Of a DNA stretch of 27,441 bases, positions 13,608-20,546 are shown piece after piece. Source of the stretch: DATLGB01 sp035540675 (lineage in GTDB: Bacteria > Actinomycetota > Thermoleophilia > Solirubrobacterales > Solirubrobacteraceae). The notes under the pieces were generated by a model. That model had not been told where the DNA came from. It saw nothing but the letters and a program-made list of their open reading frames with translations, and made no database searches. A program made the translations under genes and the position numbers. Where the stretch lies: the NCBI GenBank assembly GCA_035540675.1, contig DATLGB010000100.1:1-27441 (forward strand), given 5' to 3'. How positions within the stretch are numbered: the first letter of the stretch is position 1; every line of letters begins with the position of its first letter.

Positions 13608-14828
13608 GTGCCCATCGCCGCCGCCACCGGAACCGCCGACGCGCTCGTCGCGCTGTTCATCGTCCTGCTCGCGGCCAAGCTCGGCGACGAGCTGTTCAAG
13701 CGGATCCGCCAGCCGGCGCTGGTGGGCGAGATCCTCGCGGGCGTCGTGATCGGCCCGTCGGTGCTCGGGCTGGTGGAGCCCGACGAGACGCTCGAGCTGT
13801 TCGCCGAGCTCGGCGTCGTGTTCCTGCTGTTCTGGGTGGGCCTCGAGACCCGGCTGTCGGACATCCGCGACGTCGGGGGCACCGCCGTCCGCGTGGGCGT
13901 GCTCGGCGTCGTCGTGCCCTTCGGCGCCGGCTACGGCGGCGGGCTTCTCGTGGGGGAGACCGCCCAGACGAGCGTGTTCATCGGGGCCGCGCTCGTGGCG
14001 ACGAGCGTCGGCATCACCTCGGCGGTGCTGCTCGAGCTGCGGGCGCTGACGACGCGCGCCGCCCGGACCATCCTCGGCGCCGCGATCATCGACGACATCC
14101 TCGCCATGGTCCTGCTGGCGGTGGCGGTCGGCGTGGCCGAGAAGGGCGGGGTGGACATCGTCTCGATCGCCGTCGTGATCGGCCTCGCGCTCGGGTTCGT
14201 CGTGTTCGTCGCCGTCGGCGGGACCCGGGTCGTCGCGCGCTTCCCGGACGTCTTCCACGCGCCCAAGTTCTCCGAGTCGCCGCTGCTGCCCGCGGTGATC
14301 CTCTGCCTCGGCCTGGCGGCGTTCGCCGCGCAGATCGGCTTGGCGGCGATCATCGGCGCGTTCCTGGCCGGCCTGGTGGTGGCCGAGACGAAGGACCGCC
14401 ACGACTTCGAGGAGGAGGTCGCGCCGCTGTACGCCTTCTTCCCGCCGTTCTTCTTCGCGTTCATCGGCCTCGAGCTCGACCTGGGCGCGTTCGCGAACGG
14501 CTCGACGCTGCTCGCCCTGGCCGGCGTGACGGTCCTCGCCTTCGTGACCAAGTTCGGCGCCGCCTGGCTGGCCGCCCGCAGCATGGGGCCGCGCGACGCC
14601 ATCGTGGTCGGGCTCGGGATGGTGCCGCGCGGCGAGGTGGGGATCATCGTCGCCGGCATCGGCGCCACCGCGGGCGTGATCGAGGAGAACCTCTTCGCCG
14701 TCATCGTCGGCATGTCGATCGCCACCACACTGCTGGTGCCGCCGCTGCTGCGGCGGGCGCTGGGGGACGTGTCCGAGCGGGACGGCGGCGAGCCGGCCGC
14801 TGCGCCAGCACACCGCGGCGACCGCTGA
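13608..14828 (+). CDS. Cation:proton antiporter, CPA2 family (KefB/NhaS3-like)
   Basis: A 406-residue polytopic membrane protein starting at GTG 13608, with AAGGA 8-9 bases upstream. Residues about 10-385 are the Na+/H+ exchanger domain with 11-13 spans. Landmarks are IRQPALVGEILAGVVIGPSV in the first hairpin, ELGVVFLLFWVGLE in the third span, GAALVATSVGITSAVLLEL, AAIIDDILAMVLL with the paired acids (DD) that mark electrogenic CPA2 exchangers, IIGAFLAGLV, FFFAFIGLELD and GMVPRGEVGIIVAGIG near the end. It lacks the C-terminal TrkA-N nucleotide-binding domain of KefB/KefC, so it is a bare exchanger. It probably exchanges Na+ or K+ for H+ for pH or ion balance. No partner gene adjoins it. Confidence 0.92.
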   Translation: MPIAAATGTADALVALFIVLLAAKLGDELFKRIRQPALVGEILAGVVIGPSVLGLVEPDETLELFAELGVVFLLFWVGLETRLSDIRDVGGTAVRVGVLGVVVPFGAGYGGGLLVGETAQTSVFIGAALVATSVGITSAVLLELRALTTRAARTILGAAIIDDILAMVLLAVAVGVAEKGGVDIVSIAVVIGLALGFVVFVAVGGTRVVARFPDVFHAPKFSESPLLPAVILCLGLAAFAAQIGLAAIIGAFLAGLVVAETKDRHDFEEEVAPLYAFFPPFFFAFIGLELDLGAFANGSTLLALAGVTVLAFVTKFGAAWLAARSMGPRDAIVVGLGMVPRGEVGIIVAGIGATAGVIEENLFAVIVGMSIATTLLVPPLLRRALGDVSERDGGEPAAAPAHRGDR

Positions 14829-14879
14829 CCAGCCGTCGCGCCGCGTGCGCCGGGGCGGCGGCGGTGGGGCGGTGGCGCG

Positions 14880-14902
14880 TTTGTCGTCTATGCGACGACA
14901 AA
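14880..14902. terminator. Hairpin between convergent genes
   Basis: TTTGTCGTC (14880-14888) pairs perfectly with GACGACAAA (14894-14902) around TATGC. Because it ends in A/T runs on both strands it could stop transcription from both the antiporter and the GntR-type gene. The loop and right flank resemble the sequence around the start codon at 19653. Confidence 0.5.
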
Positions 14903-14943
14903 GTCGCCAACACTCCGGCCAACTCCTGACCAGCCCGCGCGCG

Positions 14944-15720
14944 CTAGACGCCGCGGCGCGCGGCGAGCGGCGCGAGGAACTCCGGCGTCGGGCGCACGAG
15001 CGCGCGGCCGGTCTCCTGCTCCCAGGTGCGCTCGAGCTGGGCGAGGTGCTCGTCCATCACCTGGTCGACGTGGGCGAGGTCGCCCGAGCGCAGCGCGGCG
15101 AGCGTGCGCAGGTGGACGTCGATCGTCCAGTCCGGCACCAGCTCGTGGTGCATCGCCATGTCGCGGGCGATCTCGAGCTCCCGGTAGAGCTGGCGGACGA
15201 GCGTCAGCAGCATGTCGTTGCCGGTGGCGCGCGCCATGCCGAGGTGGAACTGGACATCGAGCTGCAGGAAGCGGTCCTCGCGCCCGCCGCCGGTGAGCGG
15301 GCCTCCGCCGACCAGCACTCGCATGTCCTCGATCGAGCGCTCCATCGCGTGGAAGTCGTCGTCGCCGGCCCGCATGGCCGCGAGCTGCGCGACGCGCGGC
15401 TCGAGCAGGCGGCGCGCCTCGAGGACCTGGGCGACCTCGCCGATGCGCATGTCGCGGCGGTGCAGCAGCTCGGGGGGGACGAGCTCGGTGGCGATGAACA
15501 TGCCGCCGCCGGAGCCGCGGCGCACCTCGATCAGCCCGGAGTCGGCGAGCACCTTCACCGCCTCGCGCAGGGTCGGGCGGCTGATCTGCATCTGCTCGGC
15601 CAGCGCGCGCTCGGACGGCAGGCGGTCGCCGACGCGCAACTCCCCGAGCTTGATCTTCTCGGCGATCTGCTCGACCGCTTCTTCGAAGGTCCTGCGCGTC
15701 TGAACGGGCGTGAACACCAT
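14944..15720 (-). CDS. FadR/GntR-family transcriptional regulator
   Basis: From the ATG at 15720 it has 258 residues. In-frame starts at 15735 and 15777 are alternatives; none has a Shine-Dalgarno sequence, and I prefer 15720 because family members usually begin a few residues before the RTFEEAVEQIAEKI helix. The winged HTH covers about 8-75 (GDRLPSERALAEQMQISRPT, LREAVKVLADSGLIEVRRGS). The FCD-type all-helical ligand domain covers about 95-235, with metal or ligand positions in LEARRLLEPRVAQLA, FLQLDVQFHLGMARATGN, and DVHLRTLAALRSGD with a His. FadR-subfamily proteins sense small organic acids. It lies in line with gluQRS, 4 bases after that stop. Its target is unknown. Confidence 0.88.
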   Translation of the reverse strand: MVFTPVQTRRTFEEAVEQIAEKIKLGELRVGDRLPSERALAEQMQISRPTLREAVKVLADSGLIEVRRGSGGGMFIATELVPPELLHRRDMRIGEVAQVLEARRLLEPRVAQLAAMRAGDDDFHAMERSIEDMRVLVGGGPLTGGGREDRFLQLDVQFHLGMARATGNDMLLTLVRQLYRELEIARDMAMHHELVPDWTIDVHLRTLAALRSGDLAHVDQVMDEHLAQLERTWEQETGRALVRPTPEFLAPLAARRGV

Positions 15721-15724
15721 CGAA

Positions 15725-16630
15725 TCAGCTGACATTACCGCCGCGGGCGGCGATTCCCTGCCATCTGGTGGGATCACGCGGCAGGCGGGCGGGATCGAAC
15801 GCCTCGAGCATCTCGCGCGGCGAGCGCCCCGGCAGGCCGAGCGTCCGGCCCATCCAGCCCAGTGCGGCGGCCGGTTCGAGGTCGCGCAGCGTGACGGCGC
15901 CGTGGCGCTTGGCCAGGCGCGAGCCGTCCGGGCCGAGGACGAGCGGGACGTGCGCGTGCGAGGGCTCGGGCAGCCCGAGCGCGCGCGCCAGCCACAGCTG
16001 CCTCGGCGTCGAGTCGAGCAGGTCGGCGCCGCGGACGACCTCGCCGACGCCCTGGTCGGCGTCGTCGACGACGACGGCCAGGTTGTACGCGACGCCGCCG
16101 TCGTTGCGGCGGACGACGAAGTCGTCGACGACGCCCTCGTGCTCGCCCATCAGCCGGTCGGCGAAGCGCACGACGGCGCCCTGCGCGTCGACCCGCAGCG
16201 CCGGCGGCCGCCCGCCGCCGCGCCGCTGCTCGCGCTGGCGGCTCGTGAGGTGCCGGCACGTCCCGGGATAGGCGCCCTCGGGCAGCGGCCCGTGCGGCGC
16301 CGACGCCGCCTCGCGGATCTCGGCGCGCGTGCAGAAGCACTCGTACAGGCGACCCTCCTGGCTCAAGCGCTCGATCGCCGCGTCATACAGCGACCCGCGT
16401 CCGGACTGCGCCACCACCTCGCCGTCCCAGTCGAGCCCGAGCACGGCGAGGTCGTCGAGCTGCTGCTCGGCCGTGCCGGCGCGCACGCGGCTCGAGTCGA
16501 GGTCCTCCATGCGCACGATGAAGCGGGCGCCCGCCGAGCGCGCGAACAGCCAGGCCAGCAGCGCCGTGCGGAGGTTGCCGACGTGCAGGTCGCCGGTCGG
16601 GCTCGGCGCGAAGCGGCCGTCGCGACTCAT
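15725..16630 (-). CDS. gluQRS: Glutamyl-Q tRNA(Asp) synthetase
   Basis: A 301-residue protein that activates glutamate and attaches it to queuosine at position 34 of tRNA-Asp. It resembles the catalytic half of glutamyl-tRNA synthetase and has no anticodon-binding domain. The class I signatures are present: RFAPSPTGDLHVGNLRTALL with HVGN as the HIGH motif, and RLAKRHGA as the KMSKS equivalent at about 238-245. Zinc-binding Cys lie in ECFCTRAEI and YPGTCRH. Length is normal for GluQRS (about 300). The ATG overlaps the rfbC stop by 4 bases (ATGA), so the two are translationally coupled. Its presence predicts a queuosine pathway elsewhere in the genome. Confidence 0.93.
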   Translation of the reverse strand: MSRDGRFAPSPTGDLHVGNLRTALLAWLFARSAGARFIVRMEDLDSSRVRAGTAEQQLDDLAVLGLDWDGEVVAQSGRGSLYDAAIERLSQEGRLYECFCTRAEIREAASAPHGPLPEGAYPGTCRHLTSRQREQRRGGGRPPALRVDAQGAVVRFADRLMGEHEGVVDDFVVRRNDGGVAYNLAVVVDDADQGVGEVVRGADLLDSTPRQLWLARALGLPEPSHAHVPLVLGPDGSRLAKRHGAVTLRDLEPAAALGWMGRTLGLPGRSPREMLEAFDPARLPRDPTRWQGIAARGGNVS

Positions 16631-17184
16631 GCGCGGAAGGGCAGCGAGCCGGCGACGTCCGTCAGCCGCGGGGCGTCGCGATCGCGCTGCGAGAACAGCA
16701 GCTCGGCCTCCGGCAGCGGCCACTCGATCCCGACGTCGGGGTCGTCGAAGCGGATGCCGGCCTCCGTCGCCGGGTCGTAGTAGGCCGTGCACTTGTAGAC
16801 GAAGTCGGCGACGTCGGACAGCACGCAGAAGCCGTGCCCGAACCCGACGGGGATCCACAGCTGCACGCCCGCGACGTCGTCGAGCTCGAGCGCCTCCCAC
16901 TCGCCGAACGTCGGCGAGCCGCGCCGGAGGTCGACGACGACGTCCCAGACCCGGCCACGGGCGCAGCGGACGAGCTTGCCCTGCCCCGGGTGCGTCTGGA
17001 AGTGGATGCCGCGGACCGTCCCGCGCCGCGAGCGCGAGTGGTTGTCCTGCACGAACGGCCCGCTGACCCCCTCGGCCGCCCACGCGTCCTCGCGGTAGGT
17101 CTCCTGGAAGAAGCCGCGCTCGTCCCCGTGCACCGCCGGAGCGAGTGCGACGAGGCCGGGCAGGCGGGTCGGGAGGCGCTTCAT
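16627..17184 (-). CDS. rfbC: dTDP-4-dehydrorhamnose 3,5-epimerase
   Basis: A 185-residue cupin enzyme that epimerises C3 and C5 of dTDP-4-keto-6-deoxyglucose, the third step of dTDP-L-rhamnose synthesis, in the cytoplasm. Family blocks are complete: DERGFFQETYRED, FVQDNHSRSRRGTVRGIHFQ with the catalytic His in RGIHFQ, GKLVRCARGRVWDVVVDLR, LWIPVGFGHGFCVLSD, FVYKCTAYYDPATE with the Tyr of the active site, and GIEWPLPEAELLFSQRD. Length is typical (about 180-190). It stands without rfbA, rfbB or rfbD and leads a unit with gluQRS and a GntR-type regulator. A TATCCT box lies 11 bases upstream on the minus strand (17201-17196). Confidence 0.93.
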   Translation of the reverse strand: MKRLPTRLPGLVALAPAVHGDERGFFQETYREDAWAAEGVSGPFVQDNHSRSRRGTVRGIHFQTHPGQGKLVRCARGRVWDVVVDLRRGSPTFGEWEALELDDVAGVQLWIPVGFGHGFCVLSDVADFVYKCTAYYDPATEAGIRFDDPDVGIEWPLPEAELLFSQRDRDAPRLTDVAGSLPFRA

Positions 17185-17208
17185 GGCGGCGGGGGAGGAT
17201 ACGCCCGG

Positions 17209-17226
17209 GCCGGGTCGAAACCCGGC
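17209..17226. promoter_or_regulatory. Perfect hairpin in the divergent rfbC / rpiR-type gap
   Basis: GCCGGGT-CGAA-ACCCGGC is a 7-bp stem with a tetraloop, located 6 bases before the ATG at 17233 and just upstream of the rfbC -10 box. It may be an operator between the divergent genes or a leader hairpin masking the RpiR-type start. Confidence 0.35.
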
Positions 17227-17232
17227 TCAGCC

Positions 17233-18087
17233 ATGCCGAAGACCGCCACGATGCCTCCCGCCGCGCAGGGGCACCAGACCCTGTCCGCGTACATCTCCTC
17301 GCGATTCGACGAGTTCTCGCGCTCACAGAAGGACGTCGCGCAGTACGTCGTCGACCACCTGGACGAGGTGGCCTTCCATACCGCCGAGGAGCTGGCACGG
17401 CGCGCGTCGACGTCGTCGTCGACCGTGGTGCGGTTCTCGCAGGCGCTCGGCTTCGAGGGCTTCCCCGAGCTCCAGCAGGCGGCGCGCGAGGAGTACCGCC
17501 AGCGCGGCCCGCAGGGCGTGGAGGCCGAGCCGCTGTTCGGGCTCGACCACGGCCCGTTCGAGGCCGCCGTCGCGGCCGACCACGCCAACGTCGAGGAGAC
17601 GGCGCGCAAGCTGTCGCGCTCGGAGGTCGACGGCGCCGTCAACGCCATCGCCACGGCCGAGCGCGTGCTGATCGCCGGCGTGGACCAGATGGCGTTCTTC
17701 GCCTCCTACCTGCGCCACCTGCTGATGCTGCTCGACATCCGCGCGGAGATCGCCGCGTCGCCGTCGCAGGAATCCCTGTCGCGGCTCGGCCGCATCGACG
17801 AGAGCACGATGGTGATCGGGCTGTCGGCCGGCCGGCCGCACCCGCTGGTCGTGCGCGCGATGAAGATCGCCCGCCACCGGCGCGCCGGCACGCTGGCCAT
17901 CACCGACGCCTCGCTGAGCGAGGTGGCCAAGCTCGCGGACCGCACGCTGTGGTACTCGAGCAACTCGCCGGCCTACGTGCGCTCGCACACGGGGCTGCTC
18001 GCGCTGCTTCAGGGCCTCGCCTACGGGGTCTACGCGCGCGACGCCGCGCAGTACGACGATCGCATCAAGGCGTTCAAGCTGAAGTAG
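17233..18087 (+). CDS. MurR/RpiR-family transcriptional regulator
   Basis: A 284-residue protein; an in-frame ATG at 17251 is an alternative start. The N-terminal HTH_6 domain covers about 14-90 (SRFDEFSRSQKDVAQYVVDH, AFHTAEELARRASTSSSTVV, RFSQALGFEGFPELQQAARE), with the STVVRFSQALGFxGFxEL recognition block very clear. The C-terminal SIS domain, about 130-265, binds phosphosugars in this family (AERVLIAGVDQMAFFASYLR, DESTMVIGLSAGRPHPLVVR, AGTLAITDASLSEVAKLADR). The SIS glycine-serine loop reads AGVDQMAF rather than the common GxGxS form, so the ligand may differ. It sits 37 bases before pdxS on the same strand. Regulation of pdxST is plausible but not shown. Confidence 0.88.
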   Translation: MPKTATMPPAAQGHQTLSAYISSRFDEFSRSQKDVAQYVVDHLDEVAFHTAEELARRASTSSSTVVRFSQALGFEGFPELQQAAREEYRQRGPQGVEAEPLFGLDHGPFEAAVAADHANVEETARKLSRSEVDGAVNAIATAERVLIAGVDQMAFFASYLRHLLMLLDIRAEIAASPSQESLSRLGRIDESTMVIGLSAGRPHPLVVRAMKIARHRRAGTLAITDASLSEVAKLADRTLWYSSNSPAYVRSHTGLLALLQGLAYGVYARDAAQYDDRIKAFKLK

Positions 18088-18111
18088 CCCGGGCGCGGCG
18101 CGGGCCGCTAC

Positions 18112-18117
18112 TAGACT
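18112..18117 (+). promoter_or_regulatory. -10 box (TAGACT) of a leaderless pdxS start
   Basis: TAGACT ends 7 bases before the ATG of pdxS. No Shine-Dalgarno sequence and no clear -35 box is present. It suggests that pdxST has its own promoter apart from the upstream RpiR-type gene. Confidence 0.45.
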
Positions 18118-18124
18118 CGGATCC

Positions 18125-19009
18125 ATGCGCGACGAAGCCACGTTCCGCGTCAAGGCGGGCCTTGCGGAGATGCTCAAGGGCGGCGTCATCATGGACGTCG
18201 TCAACGCCGAGCAGGCGAAGATCGCCGAGGACGCCGGCGCCGCCGCCGTCATGGCGCTCGAGCGCGTCCCGGCGGATGTCGGCCGGGACGGCGGCGTCGC
18301 GCGCATGTCCGACCCGGAGCTGATCCGGGGCATCCAGGAGGCCGTGACGATCCCGGTCATGGCCAAGGCCCGGATCGGCCACTTCGCCGAGGCGCAGGTG
18401 CTCGAAGCGCTCGAGATCGACTACGTCGACGAGTCCGAGGTCCTGACGCCGGCCGACGAGGCCAACCACATCGACAAGTGGGCGTTCAAGGTCCCGTTCG
18501 TCTGCGGCGCCACCAACCTCGGCGAGGCGCTGCGGCGCATCGGCGAGGGCGCGGCGATGATCCGCTCCAAGGGCGAGGCCGGCACCGGCGACATCGTCGA
18601 GGCCGTGCGCCACATGCGCCGCATCACCAGCGAGATCAAGGCGCTCACCGTGATGGACGACATGGAGCTCGCGACCGCCGCCAAGCAGCACCAGGCGCCG
18701 CTCGACCTCGTGCGCCAGGTGGCGCGCGACGGCAAGCTGCCGGTGGTGCTGTTCTGCGCCGGCGGGATCGCCACACCGGCCGACGCCGCGCTGATGATGC
18801 AGCTCGGCGCCGAGGGCGTCTTCGTCGGCTCGGGCATCTTCAAGTCCGACGACCCGGCCCGCCGCGCGGCGGCGATCGTCGAGGCGACCACGCACTTCCG
18901 CGACCCAGCGCGCGTCGCGCGGGCCTCCGAAGGCCTCGGCCCGGCGATGACCTCGCTCGAGACGCGCAAGCTCGACGAGTCGCAGCTGCTCGCCGGCCGC
19001 GGCTGGTAG
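18125..19009 (+). CDS. pdxS: Pyridoxal 5'-phosphate synthase, lyase subunit PdxS
   Basis: A 294-residue (beta/alpha)8 barrel that combines ribose 5-phosphate, glyceraldehyde 3-phosphate and ammonia into pyridoxal 5'-phosphate in the cytoplasm. The two catalytic lysines are in place: Lys81 in VMAKARIGH and Lys149 in RSKGEAGTGDI, at the same numbers as in the Bacillus subtilis enzyme. Other family blocks are GGVIMDVVNAEQAKIAEDAG, ALERVPADVGRDGGVARMSD, IDYVDESEVLTPADE, FVCGATNLGEALRRI and LFCAGGIATPADAALMMQLG. Twelve such subunits form a double ring with up to twelve PdxT. pdxT starts 8 bases after the stop, and the two form an operon. Confidence 0.97.
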   Translation: MRDEATFRVKAGLAEMLKGGVIMDVVNAEQAKIAEDAGAAAVMALERVPADVGRDGGVARMSDPELIRGIQEAVTIPVMAKARIGHFAEAQVLEALEIDYVDESEVLTPADEANHIDKWAFKVPFVCGATNLGEALRRIGEGAAMIRSKGEAGTGDIVEAVRHMRRITSEIKALTVMDDMELATAAKQHQAPLDLVRQVARDGKLPVVLFCAGGIATPADAALMMQLGAEGVFVGSGIFKSDDPARRAAAIVEATTHFRDPARVARASEGLGPAMTSLETRKLDESQLLAGRGW

Positions 19010-19017
19010 CGCCGCGG

Positions 19018-19584
19018 GTGCTGGTCGGGGTCCTCGCACTCCAGGGCGACTTCGAGGCGCACGCGCGCATGCTGCGCGACCTCGGCGCCGAGCCGCGCGA
19101 GGTGCGCGTGCCCGCCGACCTCGACGGGCTCGACGGCCTGGTCATCCCGGGCGGCGAGTCGACGACGATGACGCTCGGCATCGCCCGCGAGGGCCTGGCC
19201 GAGCCGCTGCGCGAGCTTGCCCTGTCGGGCGTGCCGGTGCTCGGCACCTGCGCCGGCATGATCATGCTCGACCGCGACCACCTCGGCGTCGCCGACTGGG
19301 TCTGCCGGCGCAACGCGTTCGGCCGCCAGATCCGCTCCTTCGAGGAGGACCTCGACATCCCCGGCATCGACGGTCCGGTGCGCGCCGTGTTCATCCGCGC
19401 GCCGTGGGTGGAGGAGCACGGCGGCGACGTCGAGGTGCTGGCCGCGGTCGACGGCCATCCGGTGGCGGTGCGCCAGGGCTCGCTGCTGGCGATCGCCTTC
19501 CACCCGGAGATCGCGGGCGAGCCGCGGGTGCACGAGCTGTTCCTGCGGGCGGTGCGCGAGCGCGCCGCCGGCGCGGCGGCGTAG
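19018..19584 (+). CDS. pdxT: Pyridoxal 5'-phosphate synthase, glutaminase subunit PdxT
   Basis: A 188-residue class I glutaminase starting at GTG 19018 (VLVGVLALQGDFEAH). It hydrolyses glutamine and channels ammonia to PdxS. The family motifs are complete: LQGDFEAH, VIPGGESTTMTLG, GTCAGMIML with the nucleophile Cys78, RNAFGRQIRSFEEDL, FIRAPWVEE, and AFHPEI with the His-Glu pair. The tail is rich in Ala. It lies directly after pdxS and is followed by a strong hairpin. Length is typical (about 190). Confidence 0.97.
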   Translation: MLVGVLALQGDFEAHARMLRDLGAEPREVRVPADLDGLDGLVIPGGESTTMTLGIAREGLAEPLRELALSGVPVLGTCAGMIMLDRDHLGVADWVCRRNAFGRQIRSFEEDLDIPGIDGPVRAVFIRAPWVEEHGGDVEVLAAVDGHPVAVRQGSLLAIAFHPEIAGEPRVHELFLRAVRERAAGAAA

Positions 19585-19594
19585 CGGCGGCGGG

Positions 19595-19611
19595 CCGCCC
19601 GCCGCGGGCGG
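19595..19611 (+). terminator. Hairpin terminator after pdxST
   Basis: CCGCCCG (19595-19601) pairs perfectly with CGGGCGG (19605-19611) around three bases, 10 bases after the pdxT stop. There is no T-tract. Confidence 0.5.
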
Positions 19612-19627
19612 TGAGGGGGCGAGTTTC

Positions 19628-19678
19628 GGGGTCAGGGCGACTAACCCGTCATATGCGCGGAAAAGTCGCCCCGACCCC
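19628..19678 (+). promoter_or_regulatory. Long hairpin enclosing the start codon of the AbiEi-DUF559 gene
   Basis: Two 15-base arms at 19628-19642 and 19664-19678 pair at 14 of 15 positions (GGGGTCAGGGCGACT with AGTCGCCCCGACCCC; one A-C mismatch). The 21-base loop contains the ATG at 19653-19655. The right arm lies inside codons 4-9 of the gene. If transcription starts upstream, ribosome access to the start would depend on this fold; it could also be a protein-binding inverted repeat. Confidence 0.6.
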
Positions 19679-20546
19679 CGATCAGCGGCTTGCGAGACTC
19701 GCCGCCTGCCAGCACGACGTCATCTCCACGCAGCAGCTGCGGTCCGTGGGCCTCAGCGACGACGCGATCCGCCGCCGCGTCCAGTCGGCGCGCCTGCACC
19801 GGATCCACCGCGGCGTCTACGCGGTCGGCACTCCGACCCTCGCGCGGGACGGTCGCTTCATGGCGGCGGTGCTGGCCTGCGGGGCCGGTGCGGGGCTCAG
19901 CCACGGCTCCGCCGCCTGGCTGTGGGAGATCCGCACGGGCCTGTTGAGCCCGGTCGACGTCACCGTTCCCGGGCGCGGTGGCCGCAAGCACCGGGCGGGG
20001 CTTCGCATCCACCGCCCGGCCGGGCCAGTGGAGCTGACCACCCGACGCGGCATCCCCGTCACCACGCCCACCCGCACGCTGCTCGACCTGGCCGAGATCC
20101 TGAGCCCGCGCCAGCTCGAACGCGCCCTCGACGAAGCGCACCACCTCGGCCTGTTCGACCGGCCGGCCCTCGACGGGACCCTCGCCGCGCACCCCCACCG
20201 CACCGGCGCCGCGCGCATCAAGCTCGCCCTCCGGCACCACACGCCCGGCAGCACCCGCACCCGCAGCCGTCACGAAGAGGCCTTCCTCGCCTTCTGCCGC
20301 CGCCACGACCTGCCGCAACCCATCCTGAACGCCGAAGTCGAAGGCCTCATCGTCGACGCGCTGTTCCCCGAGCAGCGCGTGATCGTCGAGATAGACCCCT
20401 GGGAGACCCACTCGGATCCCGACGCGTTCGCCACCGACCGCGCGCGCGACCGCACGCTGCTCGCCGCCGGCCACCGGACCGCCCGCATCACGCCGAGCCA
20501 GCTCGACGACGCCACCGCCGTCGAGCTGCGCCGGATCCTCGCCTAG
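19653..20546 (+). CDS. AbiEi-type antitoxin domain fused to a DUF559 (Vsr-like nuclease fold) domain
   Basis: A 297-residue protein. Residues about 8-55 are the AbiEi N-terminal winged-helix domain (RLARLAACQHDVISTQQLRS, GLSDDAIRRRVQSARLHRIH, RGVYAVGTP). The middle part (about 60-170) continues the AbiEi fold (GAGLSHGSAAWLWEI, VDVTVPGRGGRKHRAGLRIH, TTPTRTLLDLAEIL, ERALDEAHHLGLFD). The C-terminal 90 residues match DUF559, with a restriction-endonuclease-like fold (VDALFPEQRVIVEIDPWETH, then AFATDRARDRTLLAAGHRTA). AbiEi proteins are antitoxins of type IV abortive-infection systems, partnered by the nucleotidyltransferase AbiEii; none is adjacent here. The role is therefore unknown: a defence protein, a regulator or a domesticated nuclease are open options. 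Its start codon lies in a hairpin loop, and its stop overlaps that of pruA. Confidence 0.82.
   Translation: MRGKVAPTPDQRLARLAACQHDVISTQQLRSVGLSDDAIRRRVQSARLHRIHRGVYAVGTPTLARDGRFMAAVLACGAGAGLSHGSAAWLWEIRTGLLSPVDVTVPGRGGRKHRAGLRIHRPAGPVELTTRRGIPVTTPTRTLLDLAEILSPRQLERALDEAHHLGLFDRPALDGTLAAHPHRTGAARIKLALRHHTPGSTRTRSRHEEAFLAFCRRHDLPQPILNAEVEGLIVDALFPEQRVIVEIDPWETHSDPDAFATDRARDRTLLAAGHRTARITPSQLDDATAVELRRILA

Noticed and set aside
9539..13882. Very long minus-strand open frame of 1447 codons overlapping the oxidoreductase gene
   Set aside because: It is an out-of-frame shadow with Arg-rich, low-complexity translation and no recognisable domain; high GC makes such frames common.
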